Assembly: GCA_014523515.1 (NCBI GenBank)
Contig: JAATVJ010000325.1
Location: 1-6,629, forward strand
Reading direction: 5' to 3'
Source of the DNA: Nitrososphaerales archaeon TH1177
Lineage (GTDB): Archaea > Thermoproteota > Nitrososphaeria > Nitrososphaerales > Nitrososphaeraceae
DNA: 6,629 nt
The notes under the pieces were generated by a model. That model was not told the DNA's origin. It made no database searches and was given only the letters and a program-made list of their open reading frames with translations. Below, piece by piece: positions 5,390-6,629 of this stretch (position 1 is the stretch's first letter; each line of letters starts with the position of its first letter). Both the position numbers and the translations under genes were made by a program.

Positions 5390-5590
5390 CGTATTTGAAT
5401 AAAAATATTTTAATACAAAATTAGACAACTATTTCTGTAAATGTTTTCTCTACCTCTAAAGAGTATAGGCATTGTTTATAGATTTTTTTAATATCCTAAT
5501 ACTAATGACTTGTTTTTTATTTTATTTTATGCATAAATTAATTAATCTATTACACTAGCGACATGTTGTATTAAATTCATTTCTTGAAAG

Positions 5591-5641
5591 CGATATATAG
5601 TTTATTGACTTTAATATTACTACTTCAAGCAAAAGAAGTGG
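5591..5641 (+). promoter_or_regulatory. Possible promoter and small hairpin before the array
   Basis: CGATATATAG (5591-5600) is a TATA-like box centred about 66 bases before the first large hairpin. Between them, 5620-5626 pairs with 5635-5641 (seven pairs, one G-T, loop of 8). The rest of 5363-5661 shows no gene on either strand. Confidence 0.3.
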
Positions 5642-5661
5642 AATGGATTTACATAAGACAT

Positions 5662-5749
5662 TGTCATAGCCTGGATCAAATTACAGTCATTCATTAAAAA
5701 TCTCCTACCCGTCTATCATCATTTGTTGTTATTTGGTTAGGCTATGACA
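5662..5749 (+). repeat. Large hairpin 1 of the array
   Basis: TGTCATAGCCT (5662-5672) is perfectly complementary to AGGCTATGACA (5739-5749). After a small internal loop, CAAAT (5677-5681) pairs with ATTTG (5731-5735). The remaining loop of about 49 bases is longer than in the other units and contains no ORF. The arm motif CATAGCCT / AGGCTATG defines the family. Confidence 0.75.
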
Positions 5750-5795
5750 TTAACAATAATTCAATATAATATCAGCAATTAACATTGTTCACCGA

Positions 5796-5805
5796 TTTTT
5801 AAATA
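5796..5805 (+). promoter_or_regulatory. TATA-like TTTTTAAATA before hairpin 2
   Basis: This classical archaeal TATA sequence lies about 60 bases before hairpin 2. A nearly identical box occupies the same relative place before hairpin 4 (6166-6175), and the surrounding bases (ending in TAGCAT) are also similar. Transcription from here would include the hairpin about 30-35 bases from the 5' end. Confidence 0.35.
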
Positions 5806-5859
5806 TTTAATAGCATTAATAAAAAATTGCTCGTTAGCACCAAAAGTAAAATTTGGTTA

Positions 5860-5921
5860 GCCATGGCCTTTCATCTATCTATATGATTCTTGGGTTTAAA
5901 TATAGAGATGTAGGTCATGGC
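5860..5921 (+). repeat. Large hairpin 2 of the array
   Basis: GCCATGGCCT (5860-5869) pairs with AGGTCATGGC (5912-5921), including one G-T wobble. The upper stem pairs 5872-5884 with 5900-5910 (11 pairs, two-base bulge), leaving a 15-base loop. Relative to units 1 and 3 the fourth pair of the CATAGCCT arm changes from A-T to G-C on both sides, a compensatory change. Confidence 0.75.
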
Positions 5922-6065
5922 AATTAAACTACTTAGAAAATAATTTTGTTAATTAACAATGTTAATCAAATAATAAATAAAATAATTTACTAGTTTCATT
6001 ACCTATTTACCAGTACATGCGACTGACTTGAGTGCTATGGATTTGAAAAAATAGTTGTCTCCATA

Positions 6066-6120
6066 TCATAGCCTTTCTATATGCGTAGTTTTTGATTACT
6101 ATGTATATAGAAGGCTATGA
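6066..6120 (+). repeat. Large hairpin 3 of the array (strongest)
   Basis: 6066-6089 pairs with 6098-6120: TCATAGCCTT, a one-T bulge and CTATAT match ATATAG plus AAGGCTATGA, then a G-T pair and six more pairs (one G-T). About 23 pairs enclose an 8-base loop. The CTATAT/ATATAG upper stem is shared with hairpin 2. Confidence 0.8.
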
Positions 6121-6165
6121 CAATAATTTGTTGCTAACTATTTAATTAATTAAATTTTCCGCAAT

Positions 6166-6175
6166 TTTTTAAATA
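6166..6175 (+). promoter_or_regulatory. TATA-like TTTTTAAATA before hairpin 4
   Basis: Same box and similar distance (about 66 bases) as in front of hairpin 2. It supports the idea that each hairpin belongs to a repeated transcription unit; a chance match in such AT-rich DNA is possible. Confidence 0.3.
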
Positions 6176-6236
6176 GCATAATTAGCATATGAATATACAA
6201 ACTAACTAAATACAGACGAAGATTCACAAATCATTA

Positions 6237-6291
6237 CCATAGCCTTCTACATTATTATTATTCTTGTGGATGCTATTTTGGAGGGATATGG
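6237..6291 (+). repeat. Large hairpin 4 of the array (degenerate)
   Basis: CCATAGCCTTCT (6237-6248) pairs with GGAGGGATATGG (6280-6291) at 11 of 12 positions, two of them G-T, with one G-A mismatch (6242/6286). The left arm matches unit 3 closely; the right arm has diverged yet still pairs. The loop of 31 bases contains an ATT repeat. Confidence 0.6.
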
Positions 6292-6306
6292 ATTTCTATT
6301 ATTTTC

Positions 6307-6313
6307 TTTTTTT
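6307..6313 (+). terminator. T7 tract after hairpin 4
   Basis: Seven T in a T-rich context 15 bases beyond hairpin 4. Among the four units only this last one is followed by an oligo-T tract, so it could end transcription of the array on the + strand. Confidence 0.35.
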
Positions 6314-6444
6314 ACCAATAAATTGTCTCCAATTATTAAATATTATATATTGATATATATAATAGATATTTTGCATAATTAGAAAAGCTTACAGCTATAT
6401 TCCTCTTTTTTAGCAGTTATTTCGTAGATTTGCTAAATTATGAT

Positions 6445-6629
6445 ATGTTATCTAGAAAACCATTATTGTTTAGATCATTTACTGGACTGGAACTATCTGA
6501 ATTTGATTCCATTTGCAAAGAAGTAGAATCAAAATATCCAGAATATGAGATAAAACGTCTATCTAAAAGAAAGGATAGAACAAGATCAATAGGTGCAGGA
6601 AGACATTTCAAACATTCAATCAAAGACAG
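6445..6629 (+). CDS. IS-type (IS5-like/DDE) transposase, N-terminal part (runs off window)
   Basis: The frame is open from 6379; ATG 6445 is chosen because the sequence from there, M-L-S-R-K-P-L-L-F-R-S-F-T-G-L-E-L-S-E-F-D, matches the usual start of a thaumarchaeal DDE transposase family with an N-terminal helix-turn-helix (HTH_Tnp_4 plus DDE type, from memory). It continues K-Y-P-E-Y-E-I-K-R-L-S-K-R-K-D-R and S-I-G-A-G-R, the basic stretch before the helix-turn-helix. The catalytic domain lies beyond the window. An overlapping ATG at 6440 opens another frame that ends after about 20 codons. The element's left end must lie upstream, probably between 6314 and 6445, but no terminal repeat can be identified with one end only. 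Confidence 0.75.
   Translation, partial: MLSRKPLLFRSFTGLELSEFDSICKEVESKYPEYEIKRLSKRKDRTRSIGAGRHFKHSIKD

Noticed and set aside
5662..6291. CRISPR array
   Set aside because: Units are about 170-206 bp apart, are palindromic hairpins with diverged loops, and lack identical 25-40 bp repeats or unique spacers of constant length.

Overview
The window is very AT-rich and most likely comes from a soil-type ammonia-oxidising archaeon (Nitrososphaeria, Nitrosocosmicus/Nitrososphaera-like). This rests on recognised protein families, not on a search: a small exported protein with a G-K-M-A-F-L-N-N motif, tiny two-CxxC zinc-ribbon proteins, an L-S-R-K-P-L-L-F-R type transposase N-terminus and an A-L-K-A-P-E-T-K-R-Q type integrase N-terminus. 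Archaeal TATA boxes lie about 22 to 30 nt before several start codons, as expected for leaderless or nearly leaderless mRNAs, and Shine-Dalgarno sites are largely absent.

Layout. 2-547 (+): C-terminal part of an alpha/beta hydrolase. 548-1144: no gene, but a tRNA 3'-end-like fragment (646-670) and two short structured motifs. 1145-1684 (-): exported beta-rich protein with its own TATA box and terminator. 1685-2161: second copies of both structured motifs and the promoter of the next gene. 2162-3472 (+): exported alpha/beta hydrolase with an intact catalytic triad but an in-frame TGA at 2375-2377. 3651-3854 (+): remnant of a tyrosine-recombinase-like integrase. 3914-4720: a compact cluster of very small genes and fragments: a 41-aa zinc ribbon, an overlapping 26-codon ORF, a ParB/HTH-like fragment, a 48-aa single-span membrane protein, and a frameshifted 48-aa zinc ribbon. 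4721-5087: nothing found apart from a promoter. 5144-5362 (-): 72-aa exported protein with a CX3C-X6-CX3C tail. 5662-6291: four large hairpins of one family, about 170 to 206 bp apart. 6445-6629 (+): start of an IS-type transposase that runs off the window.

The region reads as an accessory zone shaped by mobile DNA: a possible tRNA attachment remnant, a dead integrase, a partition-like fragment, frameshifted and nonsense-bearing genes, and a transposase. No intact operon or pathway is visible; most genes appear to be transcribed singly. The strongest unexplained feature is the hairpin array. Its arms change between copies in ways that keep base pairing, including G-U pairs, which points to RNA structure, although decayed palindromic repeats or MITEs remain possible.
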